This document shows positions 25,901 through 38,900 of a stretch of DNA of 64,000 nucleotides, in pieces (position 1 is the stretch's first letter; every line of letters begins with the position of its first letter). The DNA comes from Symsagittifera roscoffensis. Taxonomy: Eukaryota; Xenacoelomorpha; Acoela; Convolutidae. A program made the translations under genes and the position numbers. A model generated the notes under the pieces. That model had not been told where the DNA came from. It ran no database searches and saw only the letters and a program-made list of their open reading frames with translations. The stretch lies in assembly GCF_963678635.1 (NCBI RefSeq), contig NC_087062.1:37658518-37722517 (forward strand). The letters are read 5' to 3'.

Positions 25901-26111
25901 ATTTTTTCTGAACACTCAGAAGGAAAACGATAAAAGTAATTCGTATCGTGCAACTGCTGAACATGGCAGTCCTAAAAATGTTGATTGAACTCTTCTTGAT
26001 ATTGTACTTGAAAGTTCAAACTTAACTTGTCTTTGCTTTTAGCAAGGAGTAATCAGCTACGAGTGTGCAGTGCCGAAGTGTGGTACCAGCAATTACCTGA
26101 AGATGAAGTGA
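22928..26111 (+). CDS. Secreted cysteine-rich protein with an IGFBP N-terminal domain
   Basis: Six exons join in frame to about 304 residues: 22928-23003, 23467-23622, 23935-24162, 24961-25147, 25460-25658, 26043-26111. All have GT donors and AG acceptors and matching phases. Exon 1 is a signal peptide (hydrophobic core LMHLLYAFLCLIAV). Exons 2-3 carry an IGFBP-type module: CPFC, then DVCGCCFRCA, then MCGG, then GQCGFDMYC, the Cys-rich ladder that binds insulin-like ligands in the classical family. The rest has a linker with QLMLDVITEELQQQIK and two further Cys clusters (CAPPCSRQLC; CDDNPCEHTSCLACG) that I do not recognise. An AATAAA lies about 230 bp past the stop. It converges on the BORCS8-like gene. 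Ligand and role are unknown. Confidence 0.8.
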
Positions 26112-26424
26112 ACAAAGAAACAATCCAATTGATTTGAACTGCAGATTAGGACTAAAAAAGAAGTTCATTCTCCGCCGTTCTTACACAATTTTAATTTTAA
26201 TGAGCACAATTGCCTAATTTACACTTTCCACTTCGTAGCTAGTTCAAATTGAAATATTTTTGAATTCATATTTCAAAACCCAAGGAAGCAAACTGTAGTG
26301 GGTCACAGAAAAAACTGTAGACTTGAAACTTAAATCCAGCAATAAAGTAACTGGTAAACTACAATTGCCTGTCCTCGTCTAAGCTACATTCATCAGTTTT
26401 GATAAATTTACAAAAATATATCTA

Positions 26425-26754
26425 TCATTTAGAGTCAATCAATTTTTTCAGTTCGATAGCCTTTTCGACTTCACACTGCGCTTTATGGATATTGGGCCGC
26501 GCATCTGCTAGTTCCTGTACTGTCGCCACTGCATAATCTGCATCGAAGTAAGCACCCTGGGCCGACTTATCCGTTTGAATTAAAAGCAGTTTAGCCGAAA
26601 CCATCTCTTTGGCCGATTTTCTGCAATGTTCTTTGATCCTGTACAAACCCATTGAGGGTTCATTCGCAATCATGTTGATAGTTTGGGACATAAGGTTACA
26701 TGTTGCGTCACATTTGGATTCAATTTCGGGATGAATATTTGCGGTTAAAGGCAT
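26425..26754 (-). CDS. BORCS8: BORC complex subunit 8-like protein
   Basis: A single minus-strand exon of 109 codons from the ATG at 26754. An in-frame ATG ten codons earlier at 26784 is the alternative. The lower one is preferred because the resulting length and N-terminus fit the vertebrate protein better. The core NMIANEPSMGLYRIKEHCRKS, followed by QGAYFDADYAVATVQEL and a final helix, resembles BORCS8 (MEF2BNB), with the same ANEPS-LYR start and QGA-Y-Y-A-V block. In animals BORC is a lysosome-surface complex that couples lysosomes to kinesin transport through Arl8. It lies about 0.2 kb downstream of eIF6 on the same strand and tail-to-tail with the IGFBP-domain gene. Confidence 0.75.
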   Translation of the reverse strand: MPLTANIHPEIESKCDATCNLMSQTINMIANEPSMGLYRIKEHCRKSAKEMVSAKLLLIQTDKSAQGAYFDADYAVATVQELADARPNIHKAQCEVEKAIELKKLIDSK

Positions 26755-26784
26755 TTTTAGTACGCAACGCAAATTCGTCCTCAC

Positions 26785-26980
26785 ATTTCCAAACTGAAGA
26801 CATTAATAAAACTCTCAGACGCCCAGGATTTCACAGTTTAAGTTATGTTTGCTAGTAAAATTGAATTGCGCGAAAAATAAATTTCTCTCATCCTTATAAA
26901 TTATCCATGAAACGATGAGCGTTCTCAATTCAAACATAGAAACTTGTGTTATTAAGAACAACAATCAATTCATGTCAACT
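26785..26980 (-). promoter_or_regulatory. Short eIF6-BORCS8 gap with a 3' splice-acceptor-like site
   Basis: On the minus strand a pyrimidine-containing TTATTAATGTCTTCAG ends at 26794, 40 bases before the preferred BORCS8 ATG. No AATAAA or ATTAAA hexamer is seen on this strand between the eIF6 stop and that ATG. The site could be a trans-splice acceptor or the acceptor of a 5'UTR intron. Confidence 0.35.
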
Positions 26981-29900
26981 TCAAAACAGACTATCAATCA
27001 AAGCGTCCTTGAAATCAGTCTGGGAAGGTGTCTTCATATCTCCTTCTGCATTTGCTGCAGCAGCCGTACTGACCCCGTTGGCGGGCGTTGGCACAAATGA
27101 GTCTGATAGTTTGAACACTTTTTCGATCACTGATATCTCTGTTGCTGTGGAATTGAAGCCTGTGAATGCTATCCAGTCGTTTACAATGAGACCTGAGGAT
27201 ATTTGGTTGCTGCCTCTGTTCACTGTACCTGCCACTAGAGGAACCTGACAATAAAATACATTACCAGATGAACCATCTTCCCACACATATCTATCTAATC
27301 GGAAGCTTTAAGCAGCACTCTAGAGAAAACCAATCAGGAACATCCTCTACTTAAGATTTTGTTTACTTCCTTTTTTCTCTACCCTTCCCTTTTGTTATAT
27401 TTAACGAAATCAACTTTTTTCCGACCAATCTAGAATTTTCATAACAGAATTTAAAGCTAATACAGATTAAGCAAATTTATGTCTAAACTACTGTGAAGAA
27501 TACAAAACAGAGAAATAAAAAATTGACAAATATGTATAGCAAAGTGAAACCTGATCAGAGAAACAAAACGGCTGGCCCAAAATCCTCTGGTAATTTTCTC
27601 TTCAACTTATCGTTGTGTTCAAAACAAGATCCCCTCCCCCCCCCCCCCAAGGGGTGGCAACAAATTATGCGTAGGGTGTTTTTCCCTTCAATTTAAGGTA
27701 CCTAAGGAAAGCTCGTAGGGGGTCAACAGTAGTATCACTTTTAAGCCCTATTTGTCGTGACTCCGATTCCAAAAAAAAACGTTCTCAGTCTCAAAAGACC
27801 TGTCTGAAAATTTTCGTTTTTAAACCAAATTAGATAAAATGATGAGAGATTGACCTCCCCACTTAATTCTACAACAATTTTAAAGTTTGTTCAGCGATGA
27901 GTATTTCTCGTTCTTGCAATTTTTCAGTCTAGTCAGATGCCTTTTACCAGAGCAAAATAGCAGGAAATATTAAAAAAACTTCATTTTGGAATTTCTTTTC
28001 TTAGATCATTGGTGTCGTAAAATTCTGTGCTCTTCTGAGCTCTCCTTGTTTTATTACGTTTACAACTTAGGTGAGCATCAAAATTAGATACTCTTTCGAA
28101 GCAATTAAACCCATATGTCAGCTAATTGGCCAACTGTAACTATATATGGCAATTCAGATCGTACACTGCTCATTACTGAAATTTACTGAAGTTCTATATC
28201 CAAACAAAGAAGAGAAGCATTTGAGAAAGACCTCGTAAAACTAAGTTCTGTCAATAAACAATTTCATCTACCTGAAGTAGTGAAGTCAACTCATCCAAAT
28301 CAGACACAGATGTCTTTGGGTGAATGAGACCGCCTCTGTTGGATATGGTACAATATGTCCCCACAAGTACCTGTCCCGCTACTGTCTGGGGGAACACCTC
28401 CACTCCCAACACGTCGGAGATGATCTCTTTCGTCTCAGTATCCAAGTCAGGATGTACAAGTGCCACATGGTCATTGCACACAATTACGTTACCTGAATAC
28501 AGTTCAAAGAATTGACTACAGAGCGTAAAAGGTTCACGCACTCAAAATCAATCTTCATTAAAAAGTGCGAATGCACTGAAATAAATTCTTATCCGAATTT
28601 CACTTCAACAAGCGTGTAGCGCACCACCGGTGCTCCGAATTTTCGGTAATTCAAAAAAAGCATATATTGAAAACAAGATCTCCAACCTCTGTGTGCACTC
28701 CCACAGCACGCAATTTCAAAGTAGGCAATTTTATCATTTAAAAAAAAGCGCCCATGGAGGAAAATTTTGCAACTACTGAGAGTAACCTGAAAGCACAAAC
28801 CTTGTTGGGAATTTTTTTATTTCAATTTTTTCGAAAAACATTGAAAAAATGTCATAATTAGGAAACTTAAAGATTTTAGCCGCCAATTTTGGGCGAAAAA
28901 TTTGCAACCCCTGCGACTACCCTGACAGCACCCAACTACATGGCTGGGAATTTCGAATATCGTGAACTTTTTAAAACTTAAGTTTCCCGATTTTTTTTTA
29001 AAATCATGAGAAACGTCTAATCTCAGAAGCTAAAAAGACTAGAGCACTCATATTTGGAGACAAACTTTGCAACGCCTGAGAGTACCTTGACAATAAAGTT
29101 GTCTAACTATAAGGTTAGGAATTTCAAATTTTGTGAAGTTTCTTATAGGTTATTTGAATTTTTTAAACTAATTGAAAAACAGTCACACCTCGGAAACTAA
29201 AAGCAATTGAGCAGTCGTATTTGGATGCAAGCTTTGCAATCTTTGACAGTACGCTTATAGTACCCAAGTACAGGTTTAGAAAATTTTGAATCTAAGTTTT
29301 CTGAAAACTTGGGAAAAATGACAAAAAAACGTCATATCTCAAAAACTTGAAACATTTGAGCAATCATATTTGGAGGAAAGATTTGCAACTCTTGTCAGTG
29401 CCATGACAGCTCCCAATTACAGTTTAAGCATTTTCAAATCTTTTGATTTTTTTGAATATTAATTTTCTGAAAATTTTAGAATAAATCCAAAAAACGTCAT
29501 TTCTCGAAAACTACTAGGATTTGAGCAGTCAGCTTTGAAGGTATGATTTGCAACCCTGAGAGCACCCAAATACGGGGTGGGGAATTTCACATTTTTTGAA
29601 GTTAATTCAAAATAAGTTTTGAAACGATATAGCTTAAACATGACCAAGTTCTTTCGTTAAACAGGCAAAAATAATACGTTGAAAAAGCTTAAACATGGCG
29701 AAATAGTGAAGTCCGCAATTAACACAGAGGCGAAATTGCACTTCGCATACAGAAGCAAAAATATGACCGATAACGCTACTGGGAAAAACTGAATGAGTAA
29801 AACTTTGAGTCTACAAATTTTTTTAAGTAACGCACGACAATTATGAGTCGACATAATTGCTAAGTGACGCAAGCCAATTATGACCCATTAGCAGTACAAG

Positions 29901-31372
29901 TCAATTGAAAAAAAAAGACATTTACCAACTAACATGCTACAATTTAACTATTTCGCTAGTATGCGAAAAAACTCATTAAAAACATCCGACCCTACCCAGG
30001 TTCGATACCTCTTATTTTCTTGCGGGTCTCCATCCCTACCTCTACGCCACAGATCCATGATAACTTGAAGCTTAAATGCTATTTTTAATATAATAGTCTG
30101 TGTTAATATCCTTAGCATTGGCAGTAATTAATTGCTGGTTATAGATAAAAATGAACACTTTCAAAATTAACACATTTTGTCGCAACAATATTTGCGTCGC
30201 AACAATATTTGCGACTTAGGTTGGAAAAAAAAGAGTATTCATGCTATAACACAAGCTTTGCTCGTGTAAATATACAACAGAGAACAGATTGCTAAGTATG
30301 CCAAAGAGGGGGCGTTATGCTGCCCGATTTGAGACTAGTTTATGAGGCCACATTTGTCATCGAAGGTAAAAGGATTAAACAAGTTTAAATAAACTTCGTC
30401 TTTTGATTTCTCGGTTTAAAGAAAAATTGATATATTTATATTTTTTTTTGGTTTCCATTGAGTACTAGAGCTGAACAAATTGTTCGACATTTAGAGTAGG
30501 CTGAGTGGGTGTATCCAATCTTTTTGTCTATCTTCTATCTATCTTTCATCAATCTTCTTTTGCTATTTATTATCTATCTTTTTAAGTTAATCTTTTTTAT
30601 TTTGATTTTTTTTGTGTATTTCAACTTCAACAAAATTTATCTTTCTTTCTTATCTATCTTTTGTAACTATCTTTTTGTCTACCTCCCACCTTTTCTCAAT
30701 CTTTCTTGGCTTTTTATTATATATGTTTTTAAGTTTATCTTTAATTTCGATTTTTTATTGTATTTCAACTTTATTAAAAGCTATACTTTCACGTTCATGT
30801 TATTTTCACGTTCAACCATATATATAAGCACCGGAGGTGCGCGCCATGCGCTAGTAATAGATGTAGAAATTTCTTAATATTTTGGACTGTTCATTTTATT
30901 TTAGAGCACATTAAACTATCGTTTAAGAATTACCGGTCCCATAACTAAGTTTTTCGTTTAATTTGCTTGTTTAGATGACCGGTTGACAAACATCCGCATA
31001 AATTTTAAGAAGTCCAAATTTACAGAAGTGCACTAATTTTCAAGAACTAGGCCACTGACCTAGTGCATTTAGCTTCTCCTCTATCCTCTGGATCTTGATG
31101 TTCTCTGGAAGGGAATTTCTGATGTGTTGCAGCTCCTGGTCAACTGTCGTGTTGGGAACCAACAACCCATTCTTGTTGCCTACTGTCAGATTTCCCACTA
31201 TTCGGCACCCAGCAATCGAAGAGTGAACAACCGGAATTGCATCTGAGAGTTCGCTCTCGAACGCCGAGTAAAAGTTCTCAGAAGCCCCTTGCGCAACAAG
31301 ACAATAGGAATTCGTCAATGTTGCGTAGCAGCCGATTTCACTGCTATTTTCAAATTGTATTCTCAATGCCAT
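26981..31372 (-). CDS. EIF6: Eukaryotic translation initiation factor 6
   Basis: Three minus-strand exons, 31372-31060, 28492-28272 and 27244-26981, splice in frame to about 265 residues. The start [15 protein letters not shown] matches the family N-terminus, and [36 protein letters not shown] and [10 protein letters not shown] are diagnostic. Exon 2 carries [13 protein letters not shown] and GGLIHPKTS. Exon 3 opens [12 protein letters not shown] and ends DALIDSLF. eIF6 binds the 60S ribosomal subunit, blocks premature joining to 40S and is needed for 60S maturation. The start at residue 1 was chosen over an upstream in-frame ATG at 31465 because family homology begins there. The C-terminal tail (Ala/Ser/Thr-rich before DALIDSLF) is longer than in vertebrates. 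Intron 1 (about 2.6 kb) holds a tandem array and a tRNA-like unit. Confidence 0.93.
28640..29610. repeat. Degenerate tandem array, unit about 180-190 bp, in eIF6 intron 1
   Basis: About five units share the order CGTCAT-TCTC...AAACT, then TTTGAGCAGTCATATTTGGAG, then TTTGCAAC-CCTGAGAGTACC...GACAGCACCCAA-TAC, then GGGAATTTCAAAT. Conserved TTTGCAAC blocks fall near 28900, 29070, 29235, 29380 and 29545. The same family occurs at 41790-42970. Confidence 0.7.
29985..30056 (-). other. tRNA-like sequence (SINE head or tRNA pseudogene)
   Basis: On the minus strand TGGCGTAGAGG (box A) is followed by GGTATCGAACC (box B) at tRNA-like spacing. The acceptor ends do not pair well, so a functional tRNA is not claimed. 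It lies in the eIF6 intron. Confidence 0.4.
30547..30790. repeat. ATCT-rich sequence with a duplicated unit of about 150 bp
   Basis: TTTATTATCTATCTTTTTAA...TGTATTTCAACTTCA recurs as TTTATTATATATGTTTTTAA...TGTATTTCAACTTTA about 150 bp later. Open frames here are low-complexity and rejected as genes. Confidence 0.6.
30797..30857 (+). repeat. 60 bp dispersed repeat, copy A
   Basis: CACGTTCAAC...AAGCACCG-AGG-GCG...CATGCGCTAGT. A reverse-oriented copy lies at 40912-40976. Confidence 0.65.
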
Positions 31373-32980
31373 TATATAAACAAACTTTTCCAATTCTTCT
31401 CTCTCCCTTGATTTTGGTATAACAGACGCGTTCGAAGATGTCCTTGCCCCCTTATTTATTTCCAAGTGTAACTATCTAAATCTGAAAAGTTTTTAAAGGA
31501 TAAAATATGCCAAAAAGTATAGCTAATTGCTACGCAGGACATGAAGAATGTTCCGAACGCGCTGCCAAAATCTTGTTGGAAGAACTTAACTCAAATTGAG
31601 TTTGAACAGCAATTAAGACAGCCTTCGCGGCGAAAACTTTTCAATGGAAGATTTTTTTTTGGAATACGCATCACGACTGAAAAGGCTTCTTAATGAAAGC
31701 ACACTTTACCTAGGACGCTTTTTTGTGGCGACGGTGGGTGTTTGATTTTTGCTTCAAAATATCCGATTCTTTACTTCGTTCCCAACCTCTTGGGGCGTGA
31801 TAGCCAGGGGCGGATTTAAAGCGGTGGGGCGGACGCTCCCCCCCCCCCCCCTCCCCCGCCTCAGGGATTCGACCCCCTGCCGACCTGAAAACCCGCCACC
31901 CCCTCGAGAAAATTCTAGATCCTCCCCCTGGAGATAGCCATAAAAATTTCTTGAAAAACCTGTTGTTTTAGTGCCTCGAACGATTTATTCGTAACTCTAA
32001 ACCAAACCTAATTTTACGTCGGTTCAAGAAATTTTTTTTAATGGTTAACTCTCTGGCGATATACATAAAGTCAAGTAGGTTACTCGAGGGTTAATTCATT
32101 GTTTAAAGTGCTAAGGATGTCATTAGGTTTTGTGTGTTGTACTTCAGTCTTATTCATTCATTCCTCCTCTTCGGCTGGAGCCATCATTTGTCTGTGAAGA
32201 ATTTCCTTTCTCAAATCATTCCATTGTTTGCCTGCATTCCTCGTATTGATTACGTAGTCTCCGAAAACGTTCAACGTCCTCTCGGCTGCAAAAAGGCCAA
32301 TAAAACATGTCATCAGCCAGGTCGATTGTCGCCTCAATACATTTCTGTAGAATGATTTCACTATTGGCAGGGTCATTGTGAAAAAACTACAACCAATTTA
32401 CCTGAAAAAAAAACTACTGCGTAAAATGCTATACGCTATTTGAATAAGTCGAGACCGTCCTTCAACACAAATAAACTTCTCCGTAGACCTCTAGAACATC
32501 GACTCCTGTACACTTTTGTTCTGACGCAATCCCCACTAAATTTTTTTATCGCAACGAATTAATGCTCAAGATGAATAAAATATGCTGTTTTTGGAAGCTT
32601 AAAAAAACAATTTTCAATCCAAAAAAATGGATTCTGCAATAAATCTTCAATACAAGTTTATGCTTAGTTTTTGGCATGTTTTTCGTCAGAATGGGCCAGA
32701 AATTGCGGGACGCACTGGTAATTTTGAACTCACTCACCCACGACAAAAAAAAATAACTTTTTCCGATAAAACTCAACATAGACCCTTTTAATATCTAACC
32801 CCCACAAATTAAATGCAGAAGATTTCAGTGCAAAAAAACAGGTTTCTAAACACCTTAATTTACATTGGGTCAGTATCAAACTTTATGATAGAGGTTTTGA
32901 TATGTAGCTTGTGGCTACAAATAAATGTAAAATAAATTATGCTACAATAAAATCGAAGCTAATAGTACGTTAAGAATAGA
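31373..32980. other. Intergenic region between eIF6 and the kinase
   Basis: The eIF6 promoter should lie just above 31372. A GC-rich patch at 31803-31930 has a long C run and begins CAGGGGCGGATTTA, resembling terminal sequences of common DNA-transposon or MITE families. It is too short to classify. No gene is visible. Confidence 0.35.
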
Positions 32981-32982
32981 AG

Positions 32983-35900
32983 TTAAGCAGGAAGATTATT
33001 CAGCCGTCTGCTCCTGCTTTGCTGAATTTGAACAATATTTCTTGATATTTGTTTCCCATCTAGTGGTCTCTGAGCTACATTAAGGAAATTGTAATTTAAT
33101 AATAACGATTCATATGAAGGCCTGTCGGAAGGCAAAGGTCTGACGCAATCCCGTACAAAATCCCTGAAGTCCTTTGTCCATTGGTCTCCATTTAGCACTG
33201 GACCCTTTTCACTGAGTCTTATATACAATTGGCGGTTCCAATCAGTCTGGTTTTCGATCGAGTTTTCATCTTCGATGTAGTAGGGGTGAAACATTTGAGC
33301 AACCTCAATCAATGTTACTCCTAGGCACCACACATCTGAAGAGTACTCGTATACCAACACTTCGGGAACCTCTTGATTTTGCATCTCGTAAAACAATCTA
33401 CATCTTTCTGGAGGCAAGTAAGATTTGGTGGCTATTTCGGTGTAATTAGAGCAACCCTTGTCCAGAACTCGACTGATGCCGAAGTCACTCAACTTGACTG
33501 ACCCGTTGCTGTGCAACAAAATATTCGCAGGTTTCACATCTCTGTGCATTATTTCATTTTTCTCTTGCAGGAACTGCAGGGCACTTGTTACAGAAAATGC
33601 AATACACCTGACTTCTTCCTCTGATATGGGGGTGCCAATTTTCGATAAGTTTTTGTAATAATCGTTGCAGTTGGTAAGCATGTACTCCATGAAGAAATAA
33701 ACAGATGATGCGCCAACGCAGCCAAGTAGTTTGACGATGTATTTACACTCTCTAGCGACTGAAAGCACTTCAAACTCCCGTAGCACTCCCGCTGTTTCAG
33801 CTGCAGGAACAATTTTGACTGCTACTGTCACCTTTTCAGATTCTGCGACATCAAACTCTCCGAAGCAAGCGGATCCAATAAAGGCCTTGTTAAATACGAC
33901 TTCACTGATTGGCAGGACTACCCTCTGGACTACTGCAGAGGAACCTATCAAAACACAATTCCACATACAGATACAAGTATAAAAGACTAACCTCTGAATT
34001 ACTAAAGAGAAACATATCCATAGAAACGGGTTATCGTATCAACTAGAAGTACCACGTAATGTTTTTCCGAAAACTCATTTAATTAAACCCAGGAATGTTC
34101 CCTTTAGCCCAGGAATGTCACCAGGAATTAAACCCTTTTAACCACAGGAATTAAAGAAAGACCTTTAACCCCAGTGAGTTATGACCTTTTGGTTATACTC
34201 ATAGAGTAATTTCAGATAAGGTACACCGTCTGCTCGTCACGCTATCTTATTTTCGGCCGGATACATTCGTGCAACTTCTTAGTCTAATACCAATCTTAAT
34301 CTTACTCTTATATCTCCTAGTCTCAATAGATCTAGTGTACACCGGTTTATGCGAGTTAGTTCCAGAATGAGAACAACTGTATTCTATGCTTAATTCAAAT
34401 TGTTCTGGTGTTGAAACTACAAGTAGTTTCAACACTTACAAATAAGTGGGTTGTTAGTTTGATGGAGTATGATTGGTTAGTATTCAATAAATTCTAGTTT
34501 AGATCTGGTTCCACCAGGAATGTTCACTGCTTTTCAGGCAAAAGGCTTTCCCCAGGTCGGGGGTGTTCAAAAACAATATTGTCGATGTTGTTAAAAAAAA
34601 CCTTGAGTTAAAAACAATAGGGAAGACAGTGAAGGGCTATTTAACAGAGAGGCAAAGCGGAGCTTCGTACAACTTGTCGATGAAAACTTCGATTGAAAAA
34701 TGTGGAAAAAAACTGAGTCTACTAAAATTTCATAAATTTGCCTCGAAAGATGTTAGATTTGAGGAAAACAAAAACTTCGAGAAATACAATCGTTAGCTTA
34801 AGAGATTCGCAATAATAAATGGCGTTCAGAAAGTTCAGCGGTTTACCATTGAACTGGAAGTTAAATCTAAAATGCCACTAAACCAACAGATGTAAAAACG
34901 AATACCTAAAAAGCCGAAAAAAAAATTTGAACCTATTCTAAAAAGAGTCAATATTAAATGATTAAGCCGATATCATAGAAGCCGAACAAACATCTTAGAC
35001 AGTAAATTTGAAAAGCAAAGTATATAGAATTAAGGCTGATATATTACAAAAGAAATTTCGCTCAGAACACAAAATACCACGCTGTGGCTACTAAGCCGAC
35101 AAAAAGTAATCAGATGCACAATACCTGTGTAATGTTCCTTTATACGTTTTTACACAAGAAATCGCATTTGAACAAAATTAACAATTCTGAATATAACCCT
35201 ACAATTCTTAAGACAACCAAGAAGCCGACAAATAAGCATCATGAAAAACTAATATCGTAACTCATACGAAACTGGTCAGAACTCTAGATATGGCTGAAAA
35301 ACTAATCGACAGTAAACGAGACAAAAGTGGCAAAAAAAATCGTTTCAAATTTTTTGATCGAAAAAACCATCTACCAAAACTTTCAAATATTTGTCATTAG
35401 CTTTCTTTATTTGAAAAAAAAAACATGGCAATTAGGACGATTAACTATTGAGCTAGCGTAGTTTTCAAGTCCCCCACAAAACATTAACCTTTAATATTCA
35501 TCAAACTACTCAAAAGGAGGCCGTTCAGCTGATATAATATTAGCCGAAAACTTTCGAGCCGAATAAAGAGAAAAACTGATATCGGAATTGGTAAACATCG
35601 CCAACATAAAAAGACTGAAAAATAATAGTATTTAAAACTTAGACATGCTCAAAAATTGCCTATTAATTGACAAAAACACTGATTTGGAGATGACCAACTA
35701 TGTCAGCCATCCTATTAGCCTAATTGTTGTGATTAACTTATAAAAAGAGTTTCAAAGAATCGAAAATTAATAATGACAAGTAAAATGAGAAGCCAACGCT
35801 CAAGTACCACAAGGACACACCAGTATCCTGTAACGCTTCCGTCAAGCAAACTTGTATCGAACTGAGTCCATGTGGAGAGAAACCATAGTCGAAGAAAACC

Positions 35901-38900
35901 TCGCAAAAAAGGTGGAAGCTGCACTATCAGAGTCAATGAATGCATTGATCCCAAGGTTAGTAGAGGATATCAAAACGCAGACGAAGGAAGTATTTAATGT
36001 GACGATGAAAGAAGCATTATCGAAATTGAAAGAAGATCTTACCTCAGGGGTGAAAAATGAAATCTCTCACTGTGAAAAGAAAGTAAACCTCACAATAATT
36101 TCAGAAGCGGAATTATTGGAGACATATAATTGCAGAGACAATGTGCAAAATTTAGGCCTTAGTGAAACACTACACAGTGGCGAGCAAAGTGAGACGATGG
36201 AAACAACTAGGAAAAAAGTTGTTGATGTAAGCAATGCCCTAGAAGCACAAATATCCGAAAACGATATTTCCATTGCACACATCGCTGCCATCTCGAAGTA
36301 ACAGGAACAAGCCAGTTATTGTGACGTTTCCGAAAAGAATAAAGAAAATACATCTTTTGAAAAAGAAGAAGAATTTATTCAACCACGAGGAGCAGAAAGA
36401 CACCAAAATATTCGAAAGTCGAATATTCGAAATGTGATCATGAAGAGGAACAGCAGCTAAAACTAATCGAGCAAAAAGGTAATGGTGCTAATGTTCATAT
36501 ATTGCTCTCGAATGTAGGGTCAATGAAAAAAGCATCGTGAAGATCTAGAAGCACTTCTAAGTAGTCTCGAGTCTCCCATAAATGCAATATGTCTAGCAGA
36601 AACTCAGCTTAATGAAACGGATGATTTTAATGTTTAAATAAAAAAGCTTTCATACACTATTCAGGAAGATAAGGAAGACTAGATGCGTAGGAACTAAGAT
36701 ACAGAACGGTGACAAAGTTAATTTAATAGACCAGCTTGATAGTACATTATCACAATCCATTTCTATCGTGGTTGTAGTGAGTGGATGTAAGTTTGTAATT
36801 GCAATGCTTTATGTACCCCGAGGTATAATGAAGTAAAATTTGTCGAAGAGCTCGATAAGGAGCTAGAGTTTCTTGCGACTTTTTAAAATCCAATTGTTCT
36901 GATGGGAGATTTTAATATCGATACATTACGGGAAAAGAATCAAAAACAATCATATTTAGATACAATTACTTCTAATGGTTTCGAGCTATTAATCAAATGC
37001 CCTAATCGAGTTAGTGACACATTTGAAACTTGTACAGACCGTGTCATAACCAGGAACTTAGAAATTCTAACCATAAACGTGCTAGATGATGATTGTTTTT
37101 CCGATCATTATCCTATCATATTAAAAACTATTTTTGGATTGAAAACGGAACTGTCAAACTATACATATCGTGATATGTCATTCCTTACAAAAGAAGACAC
37201 ACTGAAATATTTCTTGTTAATAATGAAACAAAAGTACGAATTCTCAAATCTAATTAGCGACCACGAGCGGAATAGTGCCCACAAAAATTTCAAACATGGC
37301 CTTCTAAAATCATTTAACATTTTGGTGCCAACGGGCAAAATTGTTAAAAAATCTAATACTCATGCTCCTTGCTTTATTAAAAGTTAAAGAACTCCTTACT
37401 TAGGAGAGATAAATTGTACAAATTATGGAAGTCAGACAAAGAAAATTCCGACAAGAAATATAATTTCCTGCATCACCGGCGAAAAACAAATAAGATTAGA
37501 GAAAAAAGAGTATTACTTTAACACACTTAGTATTGGAATATCGAGACAAGTATTCAATATATTAAATATATCTAACGCTTTCAATGACATTTCTCTTCCC
37601 TTTGCACCAACTTAGCTAATAAAACTGACCGCAAAGGACCAGTGGTTCAACAAGCAAACATGATTCAATCAATGTATGTATCTTTTCAACAGCTCTTTCA
37701 TTGAGACAATTGATGTAAAAATGTCCGAAACTAAAGCATACATATGGTATAGATGAACTAAGTAACCTCTTCCTAATTAAAAGCTTTTATGTGATTGTAC
37801 CATATTTAACTTTTTCGACTCATATCTGGTTTAATACTGGGGTTTTTCCTAAATATCGCAAGTAAGCAAAAGTTTCACATAGATGATAGTCGAATAAATA
37901 TGAATAACTATCCTCCGATATCACCCAGTTGTAGTAAAGTGAAGATAATGCACTTACGTTTATACAATTATCTCGGAAAACTTGAGCTAATATTTTATCG
38001 TCAATTTGGTTTTAGCGAGAAGTATGCCACGGTGTATGCATTAGCAGAACTGACTGAAAGACTTAGACTAGGCGTTGATAAATATTTAAAAAAGCTTTTT
38101 TATGGCTACAAATGATTTGAATGTTATTTTATCTAACAGATATCAGTGTGTACAAGTTGGCAACTGTACATCTTATTGGCTTCCGGTGAAAACGGGAAAT
38201 TTTCAACGTTCTTTTTGGGTCCGCTTCTTTTCTTTATTTATATTTTTGACATGCAACATGCAGATGCCATTTCTGATCTTTTTTGTTTGCAGACGACACT
38301 AACATATCGTGCCAAACTTCGATCTTATAAGAATACCAAAAAACTTTAACGAACAATTCCTCTTGGCTGTGTTCAAACAAAATTACCTTAAACAATGATA
38401 CCACTACTTAAGTTAGATTTATTAAATATAGAGGTGCTTCTAAACTTAGTATCAATTTACTCAATAATACATTTAAACCCAAATCCTGCTGTAAACACTT
38501 AGGTGTTGTTGTCGATGAAAAATTGAATTTTTTCCTCATTTACAAAAATTTAAAGCAAAACTGGGTAGTCATTGTGGCGTTGTTTCAACACTGAGATAAT
38601 ATGTACCTACATCAACCTTACTGAAACACTATCAAACGAAAGTGAATTTAACAATTCAATATGGTTTACTTGTATATGGATGCACGAGTTTTTAATCACT
38701 GAACCTACTTTTGATGATGCAACGAAAAAAAATTCGCATGATTTACTTTAACAGAAAGAATGATACCATTTCTAAGGTTTTTTTGAAGACAAAATACTGA
38801 CAGTCCATGAGCTGTATATCGACGAATTGACAAAAATTTGATTAAGATCATTAAACCGAAAGCACTCAACTTTTTTCTATATTCTATGTTTTCTTTGAAA

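Noticed and set aside
27630-27650. C-run near 27640 as a regulatory G-quadruplex
   Set aside because: A homopolymer run in an intron region with no other support.
30509-30877. 122-codon hydrophobic ORF resembling a membrane protein
   Set aside because: It is encoded by ATCT-rich low-complexity DNA with a tandem duplication. Phe/Leu/Ile richness is a by-product of T-rich sequence.
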